A stretch of DNA of 64,000 nucleotides, from positions 1-64,000 of the forward strand of contig NZ_JAGGLJ010000001.1 in assembly GCF_017874395.1 (NCBI RefSeq), given 5' to 3'. The notes below the pieces were generated by a model that saw only the letters and a program-made list of their open reading frames with translations, did not search any database and was not told the DNA's origin. The first letter of the stretch is position 1. The number at the start of each line of letters is the position of its first letter. This document shows, one piece after another, positions 43,652-52,346 of this stretch. The position numbers and the translations under genes were made by a program. This DNA is from Peptoniphilus stercorisuis (GTDB taxonomy: Bacteria > Bacillota > Clostridia > Tissierellales > Peptoniphilaceae).

Positions 43652-44380
43652 ATGAAAAATCAAATTGAATATAAAGTTTGGGCAAAATATGCACTTTTTT
43701 CAGATCCAATAATGAGAGTTGGTGGAGAAAAGTATTCATATCAAATCCCAACCTATGAAGCATTAAAGGGTATTACAGAATCGATTTATTGGAAACCATC
43801 TATTATATGGTATATAGATCGAGTAAGAATAGTAAATAAAATAGAAAGTCAATCTGTGGGAATAAAGACACTAAAATACAATGAAAGAAATAAAGAAAAA
43901 AAATCAGACCTTTCAATGTATTCCTATTTAAGAGATGTAGAGTATCATGTTGTTGCACATTTTGAATTTAATGAAAATAGGCCTGATTTAAAAAAAGATT
44001 GGAATGTAAATAAACATAGTGCAATTGCAAAGAGATCTTTAAATAGTGGAGGAAGAAGAGATATATTTCTTGGAACACGTGAGTGTCAAGGATATGTTGC
44101 TCCTTTTAGCTTTAATGAGGGTAAATCCTACTATGAAAATATAGAAGAGATGTACTTTGGCACAATGGTTCATGGAGTAGACTATCCAGATGAAAGTAAA
44201 GATGGAAATTTTAATATAAGATTTTGTAGACCTATTATGAAAAATGGAATAATAGAATTTGAAAGACCAGAAGATATTGAAATAGTAAGACTACTTAGAA
44301 AATATGATAAAAAAGAATTTAATAAAAATAATTTTAAAAATGTAGAAGCAACATATGATGAGATATTTGGAGGTGAATAA
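43652..44380 (+). CDS. cas5c: Cas5c, crRNA-processing Cascade subunit, copy 1
   Basis: The product is 242 residues. YALFSDPIMRVGGEKYSYQIPTYEAL starts the RAMP fold, and SIYWKPSIIWYI and NVNKHSAIAKR (about residue 117) contain the Tyr and Lys-His residues that correspond to the catalytic set of type I-C Cas5. GGRRDIFLGTRECQGYV is the glycine-rich signature. In type I-C, Cas5 replaces Cas6 and cuts the repeat RNA. ATG 43652 follows GAGGTGAAG; the stop overlaps cas8c. Copy 2 is at 51619. Confidence 0.95.
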   Translation: MKNQIEYKVWAKYALFSDPIMRVGGEKYSYQIPTYEALKGITESIYWKPSIIWYIDRVRIVNKIESQSVGIKTLKYNERNKEKKSDLSMYSYLRDVEYHVVAHFEFNENRPDLKKDWNVNKHSAIAKRSLNSGGRRDIFLGTRECQGYVAPFSFNEGKSYYENIEEMYFGTMVHGVDYPDESKDGNFNIRFCRPIMKNGIIEFERPEDIEIVRLLRKYDKKEFNKNNFKNVEATYDEIFGGE

Positions 44381-46320
44381 TGAGTCTTTTAGAAAATTTA
44401 TATAATTATTATGATTATATGATTGAAAATGAAAAAGATTTAGATATTGAATTAGAGCCTTTTGGATTTACGACAAAAAAAGCCTATGTGGATATAAATT
44501 TAAATAGGGATAAAGGATTTATAAGTGCTAATTTAGTAGATGAAGATGAATATAAAACGATAATACCCGCAACAAGTGACTCTCAAAGTAGAACAAGAGG
44601 AATTATTGCGCATCCATTATTTGACACTATTCAATATATTTCAAAAAACTTAGAAGAATATTCAACTTTTAAAAATAAAAAACCTATTTTGGAAAATGAA
44701 GATCATTACAAATCTTACATTGAAGAATTAAGTTCTTTTATAAAATCAGTTGAAAAAGATAGTGATAAATCCTATGACAAAGAAAAAGTACTATCATATC
44801 TAAATACAATAAAAAACTATATAGAAAGTGGAAGTATAATAGATGACCTTGTAAAAGAGAAAATTTTATACTTAGATGAAAATCAAAAACTTACAAATAA
44901 AGATGAAAATAATGAAAAAATTGAACTAGAAAAAATAAGTAGTGGCAATTTTGAAAAGGCATTAGTTAAATTTAGAATAAGTGATAAAAAAAATAAAAGA
45001 GGTTATGAAATAGAAAAAGATAAAGACTTGCAAATAGCTTATTATAATCATCTAAAAAATCAGAAATATGAAAAAGATATTGACTATATAACAGGTGAAA
45101 TATCACCAATCTCAACAAAACATCAAAAATATATTTTAAATGCAGGTTCAGGTGCAAAATTAATATCGTCAAATGATACTGCTAACTTCTCATTTAAAGG
45201 AAGATTTATAGACGATCAAGAAGCCCTTTCCATAGGATATTATACTAGTGAAAAAGCTCATATGGCACTAAGGTATTTAATAAAAAATCAAGCAAGTAGA
45301 CAAAAAGAAAGAGTTTTTTTAATATTTGGAAATGAAAATCAAAGTATTCCAAAAATAGGAGGTAATCTTTTTGATGATAGTGATTTAGAAATAAAAGATA
45401 TAACAAGAAGAAATTATGCAGAAAAAATAAACTCTATGTTAAATGGTTATAGAAAAAAAGAATTTAAAAGAGAAGACAATATAAATATTTTAATATTAGA
45501 CTCACCAGTACCAGGAAGAGTTTCAGTTCTTTACTATAAAGAAATAAATATAAATGATTATTTAGATAAACTTGAAAAATGGTATATAGATACATTTTGG
45601 GAATTTAAATACAAAGGTCAATATTATAACGAAACTCCTAGAATAAAAGAAATAATAGAATCTGCCTATGGAAAAATGGTAAATGATAGTCTTTATAAAA
45701 ATACTTATGAAAGGCTATTTATATCTATAGTAGATGGAAGAAAAATACCAATAGATATCGTAAAAAAATTATATCAAAGAGCATCAAACCCAATGAGTTT
45801 TGAGAAAGATAATAAAAAAAAGAAAGATAATAAAAAAAAGAAAGAGTATGAATATGAAAAAGTACTGTCAGTAGCATGTAGTGTAATAAGAAATTTTTAT
45901 ATAAATAGAAAAGAAAAGGAGTATAACTATATGACACTTGAATATGAAAACAAAGATAGGTCCTATCTATATGGAAGACTTCTTGCAGTGGCAGATGAAG
46001 TGGAAAATTATGCAATATATATTAAAGATGCAGGAAAAAGAACTACAAATGCAAAGAGATATATGAGTTCGTTTTCTAGAAGTCCTTATAAAATTTGGGG
46101 AATAATTCACAATGCAATACTTCCGTACCTAGATACAGTAGGCGTAAAAACTAACTATTATAACGAATTATTAGAAGAAATTAGTTCGAAATTTAATGAA
46201 GATGATTTTTCAAATAATAAAGCCTTAGAAGAGAATTATTTACTTAGTTATTATTCACAAAAATACGAAATAAGACAAAGAATAAAAGAACTTTCAAAGA
46301 AAAATAAGGAGGAAAAATAA
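44380..46320 (+). CDS. cas8c: Cas8c (Csd1), large Cascade subunit, copy 1
   Basis: The product is 646 residues, starting MSLLENLYNYYDYM. Conserved Csd1 blocks include TSDSQSRTRGIIAHPLFDTIQYI (about residue 67), YITGEISPISTKHQKYILNAGSGAKLISSNDTANFSFKGRF (about 235) and the YLYGRLLAVADEVE region near the end. The large subunit recognises the PAM and opens the duplex. A small Lys-rich tandem (KKDNKKKKD, about residue 485) is specific to this copy. Overlaps cas5c and cas7c by 1 base each. Confidence 0.93.
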   Translation: MSLLENLYNYYDYMIENEKDLDIELEPFGFTTKKAYVDINLNRDKGFISANLVDEDEYKTIIPATSDSQSRTRGIIAHPLFDTIQYISKNLEEYSTFKNKKPILENEDHYKSYIEELSSFIKSVEKDSDKSYDKEKVLSYLNTIKNYIESGSIIDDLVKEKILYLDENQKLTNKDENNEKIELEKISSGNFEKALVKFRISDKKNKRGYEIEKDKDLQIAYYNHLKNQKYEKDIDYITGEISPISTKHQKYILNAGSGAKLISSNDTANFSFKGRFIDDQEALSIGYYTSEKAHMALRYLIKNQASRQKERVFLIFGNENQSIPKIGGNLFDDSDLEIKDITRRNYAEKINSMLNGYRKKEFKREDNINILILDSPVPGRVSVLYYKEININDYLDKLEKWYIDTFWEFKYKGQYYNETPRIKEIIESAYGKMVNDSLYKNTYERLFISIVDGRKIPIDIVKKLYQRASNPMSFEKDNKKKKDNKKKKEYEYEKVLSVACSVIRNFYINRKEKEYNYMTLEYENKDRSYLYGRLLAVADEVENYAIYIKDAGKRTTNAKRYMSSFSRSPYKIWGIIHNAILPYLDTVGVKTNYYNELLEEISSKFNEDDFSNNKALEENYLLSYYSQKYEIRQRIKELSKKNKEEK

Positions 46321-47189
46321 TGATATTAGAAAATAAAATTGATTTTATAATGTACTTTACAGTAATAAAGGCAAATCCAAATGGAGATCCACTAAATGGA
46401 AATAGACCAAGAATAGATTATAACGGATATGGAGAAGTATCAGATGTATGTATTAAAAGAAAAATAAGAGATAGACTAATTGAATCTGGAGAAGATGTAT
46501 TTGTTCAAAATGATGATAAAAGAGTAGATGAACATAGAAGTCTTAAAGATAGATATGATGCTTTAAAAAAAGAGAAGGGATTAGAAAAAGCTGATGAAGA
46601 TGTTCTTGCAAAAGCAGTATGTGAAAATTGGATAGATGTGAGAAGTTTTGGTCAAGTATTTGCCTTTTCTGGAGACAAGCTTTCAATAGGAATTCGTGGA
46701 CCTGTAAGTATTCAAACAGCAGAAAGTAAAGAAGAAGTAGAAATATCTTCAATGCAAATTACAAAATCTGTAAATAGTACAACAAACAAAAAGAATCCAT
46801 CAGCTAAAACACCAGATACAATGGGAATGAAACATAGAGTTGAATTTGGAACATATAAAGTAGTTGGAACAATAAGTCCACAACTAGCAGAAAAAACTGG
46901 ATTTACAGAAAAAGATGCGGAAACTGTAAAAAAAGCATTAATTAATATATTTGAAAATGATTATTCATCAGCAAGACCAGCAGGAAGTATGGAAGTAAAT
47001 AAATTATATTGGTTTAAACATAACTCTAAACTTGGTAAGTATTCACCAGCTGAAATTCATAGTAGTGTAGACTTAAAAATTATAGATCCTGAAAAAAATA
47101 GCTTTGACAGATATGAAATAGTAGAAAATATACCTAAAGAATTTAAAAAAGAAGAAGAAGGAAAAATAGTAAACTTAATAGGTAAATAA
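46320..47189 (+). CDS. cas7c: Cas7c (Csd2), Cascade backbone subunit, copy 1
   Basis: The product is 289 residues. DFIMYFTVIKANPNGDPLNGNRPRIDYNGYGEVSDVCIKRKIRD is the Csd2 start; DVRSFGQVFAF and GIRGPVSIQTAESKE and SSARPAGSMEVNKLYWFKH are further signatures. Several copies polymerise along the crRNA. It overlaps cas8c at ATGA and is followed one base later by cas4. Confidence 0.95.
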   Translation: MILENKIDFIMYFTVIKANPNGDPLNGNRPRIDYNGYGEVSDVCIKRKIRDRLIESGEDVFVQNDDKRVDEHRSLKDRYDALKKEKGLEKADEDVLAKAVCENWIDVRSFGQVFAFSGDKLSIGIRGPVSIQTAESKEEVEISSMQITKSVNSTTNKKNPSAKTPDTMGMKHRVEFGTYKVVGTISPQLAEKTGFTEKDAETVKKALINIFENDYSSARPAGSMEVNKLYWFKHNSKLGKYSPAEIHSSVDLKIIDPEKNSFDRYEIVENIPKEFKKEEEGKIVNLIGK

Positions 47190-47190
47190 A

Positions 47191-47838
47191 ATGGAAGAAG
47201 ACTATCTTCATATATCAAGCATTCAACATTTTGTATTTTGTAAAAGACAATGGGCTATACTTTATTTAGAAGATCAATGGCAAGAAAATTTTTTAACAGC
47301 AGAAGGAAGAGTAATTCATGAAAGAGCACATGATAATAACCTTAAAGAAAGTAGAAAAGATTATTTTGTAATAAGAAGTATGCCAATCAAATCACATACT
47401 TACAAACTAACAGGAGAATGTGACATTGTAGAATTTATAAAAGATGAAAATGGAATAAACATAAAAGAAAAAAAAGATAAATATATTATATATCCAGTGG
47501 AATATAAAAGAGGAAATATTAAAAAAGATGAAAGTGATAAAATGCAACTTTTAGCACAATGTATATCTCTTGAAGAAATGTTTGTAACAAAAATAAGAAA
47601 AGGAGCTATTTATTATAATAAAACTCGAAAAAGAGAAGAAATTAATTTCACAGAAGAAGATATAAATAACTTTAAAAACATTGTAGAAGAAATGCATAGA
47701 ATATATAAACAAAAGAAAAATCCAAAAGTAAGAATTTCAAAAAAGTGTAAAAGTTGTTCAGTAAATGAAATATGTATGCCAAATTTAAGCAATAAAGAAG
47801 ATGTAGTTAATTATATAAATAGAAGGTTAGATTTATGA
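47191..47838 (+). CDS. cas4: Cas4 adaptation exonuclease
   Basis: The product is 215 residues. SIQHFVFCKRQWAILYLEDQW carries the first Fe-S cysteine, GECDIVEF and YPVEYKRGN are RecB-like nuclease motifs II and III, and CKSCSVNEIC near the end supplies three further cysteines. It trims prespacers at the PAM side with Cas1-Cas2 in type I-C systems. The end overlaps cas1 by 4 bases. Confidence 0.95.
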   Translation: MEEDYLHISSIQHFVFCKRQWAILYLEDQWQENFLTAEGRVIHERAHDNNLKESRKDYFVIRSMPIKSHTYKLTGECDIVEFIKDENGINIKEKKDKYIIYPVEYKRGNIKKDESDKMQLLAQCISLEEMFVTKIRKGAIYYNKTRKREEINFTEEDINNFKNIVEEMHRIYKQKKNPKVRISKKCKSCSVNEICMPNLSNKEDVVNYINRRLDL

Positions 47839-48863
47839 GAAAAATATTAAATACCTTGTATATTACAACACCATCAGTATATCTTGCCTTAGATGGAGAA
47901 AATATTTTAATAAAAGATAATGGAGAAACTTTAGGGCGATTACCACTTCATAATCTAGAAGCAATAGTAACTTGTGGATATATAGGAGCAAGCCCAAAAC
48001 TTATGTACAAATGTGCAGAAAAAAATATATCTTTAACATTTTTAAATAGTAACGGAAGATTTCTTGCAAGAGTAGTAGGAGAAACAAAGGGAAATGTTCA
48101 TCTTAGAAAAGAACAGTATAAAATATCAGAAGATATAGAATCTTTAAAATATGCAAAATCTTTTATATCTGGAAAAATCCATAACCAACGAATAGTATTA
48201 AATAGAGCAGTAAGAGACTATTCGTTGAGAATTGAAACCGAGGAAATAGCAGATGTAGCACAAATGTTAAAATATTACTCTAAAAAAGTATGGAGCTCAG
48301 AAAATAAAGCGGAACTTCGAGGATATGAAGGGCTAACATCTCAAATGTATTTTTCAGTACTGGATAAATTAATATTAAATCAAAAAGATGACTTTTATTT
48401 TAAAGAGAGGAGTAAAAGACCACCACTAGATCCATTTAATAGTTTACTTTCCTTTTTGTATACAATATTATCCTATGAAATAGCATCATCACTAGAAACT
48501 GTAGGACTAGATCCCTATGTTGGATTTATGCATACAGACAGAGCAGGAAGAATATCCTTAGCACTTGATCTAGTAGAAGAACTAAGAGCTCCAGTAGTTG
48601 ATAGAATGGCAATAACATTAGTAAATCAAAAACAAATAACAATAGAAGATTTTCGAATACTTGAAAATAATGTAGTGTTAATAACAGATGAAGGAAAAAA
48701 GAAAATATTTTCAAATATAAGAAGTAAAAAATTAGAAGAGATAACACATCCTTACTTAAAAGAAAAAGTTCAGTGGGGAATGATTCCCTATATTCAATCA
48801 ATGTTATTAGCAAGAAGTATCAGAGGAGACTTAGAATTATATCCTCCTTTTTTATGGAAGTGA
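47835..48863 (+). CDS. cas1: Cas1 integrase (type I-C)
   Basis: The product is 342 residues. The N-terminal beta domain includes YLALDGENILIK and LPLHNLEAIVTCGYIGAS. The catalytic part has AELRGYEGLTSQMYFS (Glu, about residue 165), GFMHTDRAGRISLALDLVEELRAP (His and Asp, about 235-250). It integrates new spacers at the leader end of the array with Cas2. One adaptation module is present for the whole locus. Confidence 0.95.
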   Translation: MRKILNTLYITTPSVYLALDGENILIKDNGETLGRLPLHNLEAIVTCGYIGASPKLMYKCAEKNISLTFLNSNGRFLARVVGETKGNVHLRKEQYKISEDIESLKYAKSFISGKIHNQRIVLNRAVRDYSLRIETEEIADVAQMLKYYSKKVWSSENKAELRGYEGLTSQMYFSVLDKLILNQKDDFYFKERSKRPPLDPFNSLLSFLYTILSYEIASSLETVGLDPYVGFMHTDRAGRISLALDLVEELRAPVVDRMAITLVNQKQITIEDFRILENNVVLITDEGKKKIFSNIRSKKLEEITHPYLKEKVQWGMIPYIQSMLLARSIRGDLELYPPFLWK

Positions 48864-48867
48864 AAAA

Positions 48868-49158
48868 ATGTATATTTTAATAACTTATGATGTAAGTACA
48901 AAAGATAAAAATGGAGCTAAAAGATTAAGACAAGTTGCAAAATACTGTCAAAATTATGGTCAGAGAATACAAAACTCAGTATTTAAATGTAAAATTGAAA
49001 ACTATATGCTTCCATCAATTGAAAATGACCTTAAAAACTTAATGGACTTAAAAAAAGATAATATTAAGATATTTAAACTTGGAAAAAATATAGATAGTAA
49101 AATAATATCCTTAGGTAAAAATACTGAATATGATATAGAAGATATACTAATCTTTTAG
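48868..49158 (+). CDS. cas2: Cas2
   Basis: The product is 96 residues: YILITYDVSTKDKNGAKRLRQVAKYCQNYGQRIQNSVFKC is the complete Cas2 ferredoxin-like start with the conserved Asp. It bridges two Cas1 dimers. ATG 48868 follows GAAGTGAAAA 4 bases after cas1. It ends 138 bases before the first repeat. Confidence 0.95.
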   Translation: MYILITYDVSTKDKNGAKRLRQVAKYCQNYGQRIQNSVFKCKIENYMLPSIENDLKNLMDLKKDNIKIFKLGKNIDSKIISLGKNTEYDIEDILIF

Positions 49159-49296
49159 TGCGAAAGTATATTAAACATAAAACACCTATAAGCTTCGCGC
49201 AAAAAACGAAGAATATAGCATATAAATAGCTGGTTTTAATATTACTAAAAAGTATAAAAATAGAATTATACAGCCTAAACGGCTTAAAAACTAGTT
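49159..49296 (+). promoter_or_regulatory. CRISPR leader
   Basis: The 138 bases between cas2 and the first repeat are AT-rich and contain no gene. The position next to cas2, together with repeat decay only at the far end of the array, makes this the leader, from which the array is transcribed in plus direction. A hairpin-like GCTTCGCGC ... GAAG is near 49190-49215. Confidence 0.75.
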
Positions 49297-50899
49297 ATCG
49301 CACCCTCACAAGGGTGCGTGGATTGAAACACCCTTGATACATCTAAATCATCACGACCATATAAAATCGCACCCTCACAAGGGTGCGTGGATTGAAACGA
49401 ATAATTGCCTGTGTCATGAATTACTATATACTATCGCACCCTCACAAGGGTGCGTGGATTGAAACACAAGAAAATGAGCCTTTAAATATGAAAAATGGAG
49501 AATCGCACCCTCACAAGGGTGCGTGGATTGAAACGGAATATATGGAAAGAAAATAAATGAAGATGGTACAATCGCACCCTCACAAGGGTGCGTGGATTGA
49601 AACTTGGCAGGAATTGAAACTTGCTCGAAAACTGCTTATCGCACCCTCACAAGGGTGCGTGGATTGAAACAAGAACTCTCTTGCAGTTGTAACACTACAA
49701 TTTGATATCGCACCCTCACAAGGGTGCGTGGATTGAAACGACCACTTAGCCATATCCAAGAACCGACTAACTCAAATCGCACCCTCACAAGGGTGCGTGG
49801 ATTGAAACATTACCTCCTGGATTTTCTTTCTATATTCTTCAAATCGCACCCTCACAAGGGTGCGTGGATTGAAACACAAGTAAGATCTAAGACTAAAGCA
49901 GAAACTGAAAGATCGCACCCTCACAAGGGTGCGTGGATTGAAACGTTTTACCTTGCACATCTCCCAACTCTCTTATTATATCGCACCCTCACAAGGGTGC
50001 GTGGATTGAAACATTAAAAAAATAGTTGACAAAAATTAAAAAAAAAGAATCGCACCCTCACAAGGGTGCGTGGATTGAAACAGTTCTTCTATTTCTGATG
50101 CTGTGAATTCTGTTCATCGCACCCTCACAAGGGTGCGTGGATTGAAACAAATAATTTTCTACCATTTCAACAGTAAATACAAATCGCACCCTCACAAGGG
50201 TGCGTGGATTGAAACGTAGAAGGTCGCTCTATGGATTGGTATAGTATGCATCGCACCCTCACAAGGGTGCGTGGATTGAAACCTATTTCATTTTTTGGTA
50301 TAACTAGATTTTCTGGTATCGCACCCTCACAAGGGTGCGTGGATTGAAACACGACTTTATAATTGTTTTTCTTTCTTATTACTTCTATCGCACCCTCACA
50401 AGGGTGCGTGGATTGAAATAAACTCATGAGTAACGAAGTTAAGATGGCAACACATCGCACCCTCACAAGGGTGCGTGGATTGAAACGTTGCACTCCCAAC
50501 GTTCAGCAAGTTGTTTAGTAGTTATCGCACCCTCACAAGGGTGCGTGGATTGAAACATTTAAAGATATAAGGGAGTTAGAATTTGCCCCAATCGCACCCT
50601 CACAAGGGTGCGTGGATTGAAACAATCTAAAGGCCGTACTACAAGCATTAGGATTTGATAATCGCACCCTCACAAGGGTGCGTGGATTGAAACTAAACAC
50701 TACACATATGATAGTAATTGTTACTATTATCGCACCCTCACAAGGGTGCGTGGATTGAAACAATAGGTTTACTAGGAATTTTCTCTTGTACCCATACATC
50801 GCACCCTCACAAGGGTGCGTGGATTGAAACAAGAGTTATGCCATAATCAAAACCTGTTGCGTTGTTATCGCACCCTCACAAGGGTGCGTGGATTGAAAT
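49297..50899 (+). CRISPR. Type I-C CRISPR array, 24 repeats and 23 spacers
   Basis: The 33-nt repeat begins ATCGCACCCTC, ends GGGTGCGTGGATTGAAAC and folds with a CGCACCC/GGGTGCG stem. Repeat starts: 49297, 49366, 49433, 49502, 49571, 49638, 49707, 49776, 49843, 49912, 49980, 50049, 50116, 50183, 50250, 50318, 50387, 50454, 50524, 50591, 50661, 50729, 50798 and 50867. Spacers are 34-37 nt. Repeats 17 and 24 end in T instead of C. A degenerate 25th repeat (AGATGTATGGATAGAAAT) is visible at about 50916-50948. I noticed no spacer obviously matching elsewhere in the window, but did not compare exhaustively. Confidence 0.98.
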
Positions 50900-50948
50900 T
50901 ATCTACTGTTAAGTTGATACTAGGGTTAAGAGATGTATGGATAGAAAT

Positions 50949-51618
50949 GTGTGAGTTTAAGTATAAATTAACAAATGGTACTATATTTTTAATTTATATT
51001 ATGTTAATATACAAGTATAAACAAACTATGTTTAATGTTCATAAAATTTTTAGAGAGGTTATTTCATATATAATGAAAACGTTTGTTTAAAATATTTTTT
51101 AGATTTTATATATTATATTTTAATTATATTATTTTAGTGTTTTTTAAGTGTATTATTTTATAAGATAAAATATTGTGTATTTTTAATGATGTTTTTCGTT
51201 TATGTATGATTTATTTTCATTATATTTGGAAAATAGTTTATTATTCATCTTTAAGAAGAACAAATATATTAAGATATGGAAGTATGTGTAATACTATGCT
51301 TTAATGTCATGATTTGAACATTATTAGTTTATATATTTTTTTATAAAATTTATAATTTAGGTGTTTATAAATTTATCATTATGCGTTACAATATGTACAT
51401 TACTAAAATGAACAATATACAGTTTTAGTTTTAAGTTGGTTAAATGCTTGATTAAACTTAGTGTAGATTTGTGGAAGAAATAAGTTTTATATAAACTAGT
51501 TTATGTTTAGTGATTTGTTATAATTATTTTTTTATTTATAATAGTTTATATTTTAACAAAGTATGTAAAGTAATTGATTTTTTATTATATTAATTTATTT
51601 TTGGAATTGAGGTGAGAA
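50949..51618. other. Gene-free gap between array and second effector cassette
   Basis: 670 bases, extremely AT-rich, no supported gene. At 51000-51017 it repeats TATGTTAATATACAAGTA, the 18 bases found upstream of cas3 at 41249. Some 57 bases behind it TGAAAACGTTT recurs (51074), which in cas3 lies in the codons for HCENVS. This may be the remnant of the promoter and start of a second, deleted cas3. The rest is unrecognisable. The ribosome binding site of cas5c-2 (GAGGTGAG) lies at the end. Confidence 0.5.
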
Positions 51619-52344
51619 ATGAGAAACTCAATAGAATATAAGGTTTGGGGTAGATATGCGCTTTTTTTTAATCCTATTATGAGGGTTGGTGGTGAGAAGT
51701 GTTCTTATCAAGTACCTACTTATCAGGCTTTAAAGGGAATTACTGAGTCAATTTATTGGAAGCCATCTATTACTTGGTATATTGATAAGGTTAGGATTGT
51801 AAATAGGATTAGTACTCAATCAATTGGGGTTAAGACGAAGAAGTATAGGGATAGTTTTAAGGAGAATGATCTTTCTAATTATTGTTATTTAAGAAATGTT
51901 GAGTATCATGTTTCTGCTCATTTTGAGTTTAATAAAAATAGGCCTGATTTGCAAGATGATTGGAATGAAAATAAGCATCATAATATTGCAAAAAGAGTTC
52001 TTTCAAGGGGCGGTAGAAGGGATATATTTCTTGGTACTCGTGAGTGTCAAGGTTATGTTGAGCCTTTTGATTTTGATGAGGGTGTTTCTTTTTATGAAAA
52101 TCTTTCGTCTATTCCTTTAGGTACTATGGTTCATGGTATTAATTATCCTGATGAGAATATGGATTCTTCTTTTGAAATAAGACTATGGCAGCCAGAGATG
52201 GAAAAAGGTGTTATTTATTTTAAGAGGCCAGAGGATATTAAGACTGTAAGAAAGATAAGAAAGTTTAGAATGAAAAAATTCTCTCAAGATAATATTCAAG
52301 ATGTAGATGATTTATATGAAGAAATTTTCTATGAGGGGGAATGA
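51619..52344 (+). CDS. cas5c: Cas5c, copy 2
   Basis: The product is 241 residues and clearly homologous to copy 1 along its whole length (YALFFNPIMRVGGEKCSYQVPTYQAL; SIYWKPSITWYIDKVRIV; GGRRDIFLGTRECQGYV). The Tyr and Lys-His processing residues are retained (YWKP; ENKHHNIAKR), so it should be able to cut repeat RNA. Codon use differs visibly: copy 2 prefers GAG, AAG, AGG and GGT where copy 1 uses GAA, AAA, AGA and GGA. It begins a three-gene set 720 bases beyond the array. Confidence 0.93.
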   Translation: MRNSIEYKVWGRYALFFNPIMRVGGEKCSYQVPTYQALKGITESIYWKPSITWYIDKVRIVNRISTQSIGVKTKKYRDSFKENDLSNYCYLRNVEYHVSAHFEFNKNRPDLQDDWNENKHHNIAKRVLSRGGRRDIFLGTRECQGYVEPFDFDEGVSFYENLSSIPLGTMVHGINYPDENMDSSFEIRLWQPEMEKGVIYFKRPEDIKTVRKIRKFRMKKFSQDNIQDVDDLYEEIFYEGE

Positions 52345-52346
52345 TT

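Noticed and set aside
49724-51090. Long open frames on both strands across the array (repeated TRVRGLK or NPRTLVRVR)
   Set aside because: They are translations of the CRISPR repeats and spacers; no start signals and no protein family.
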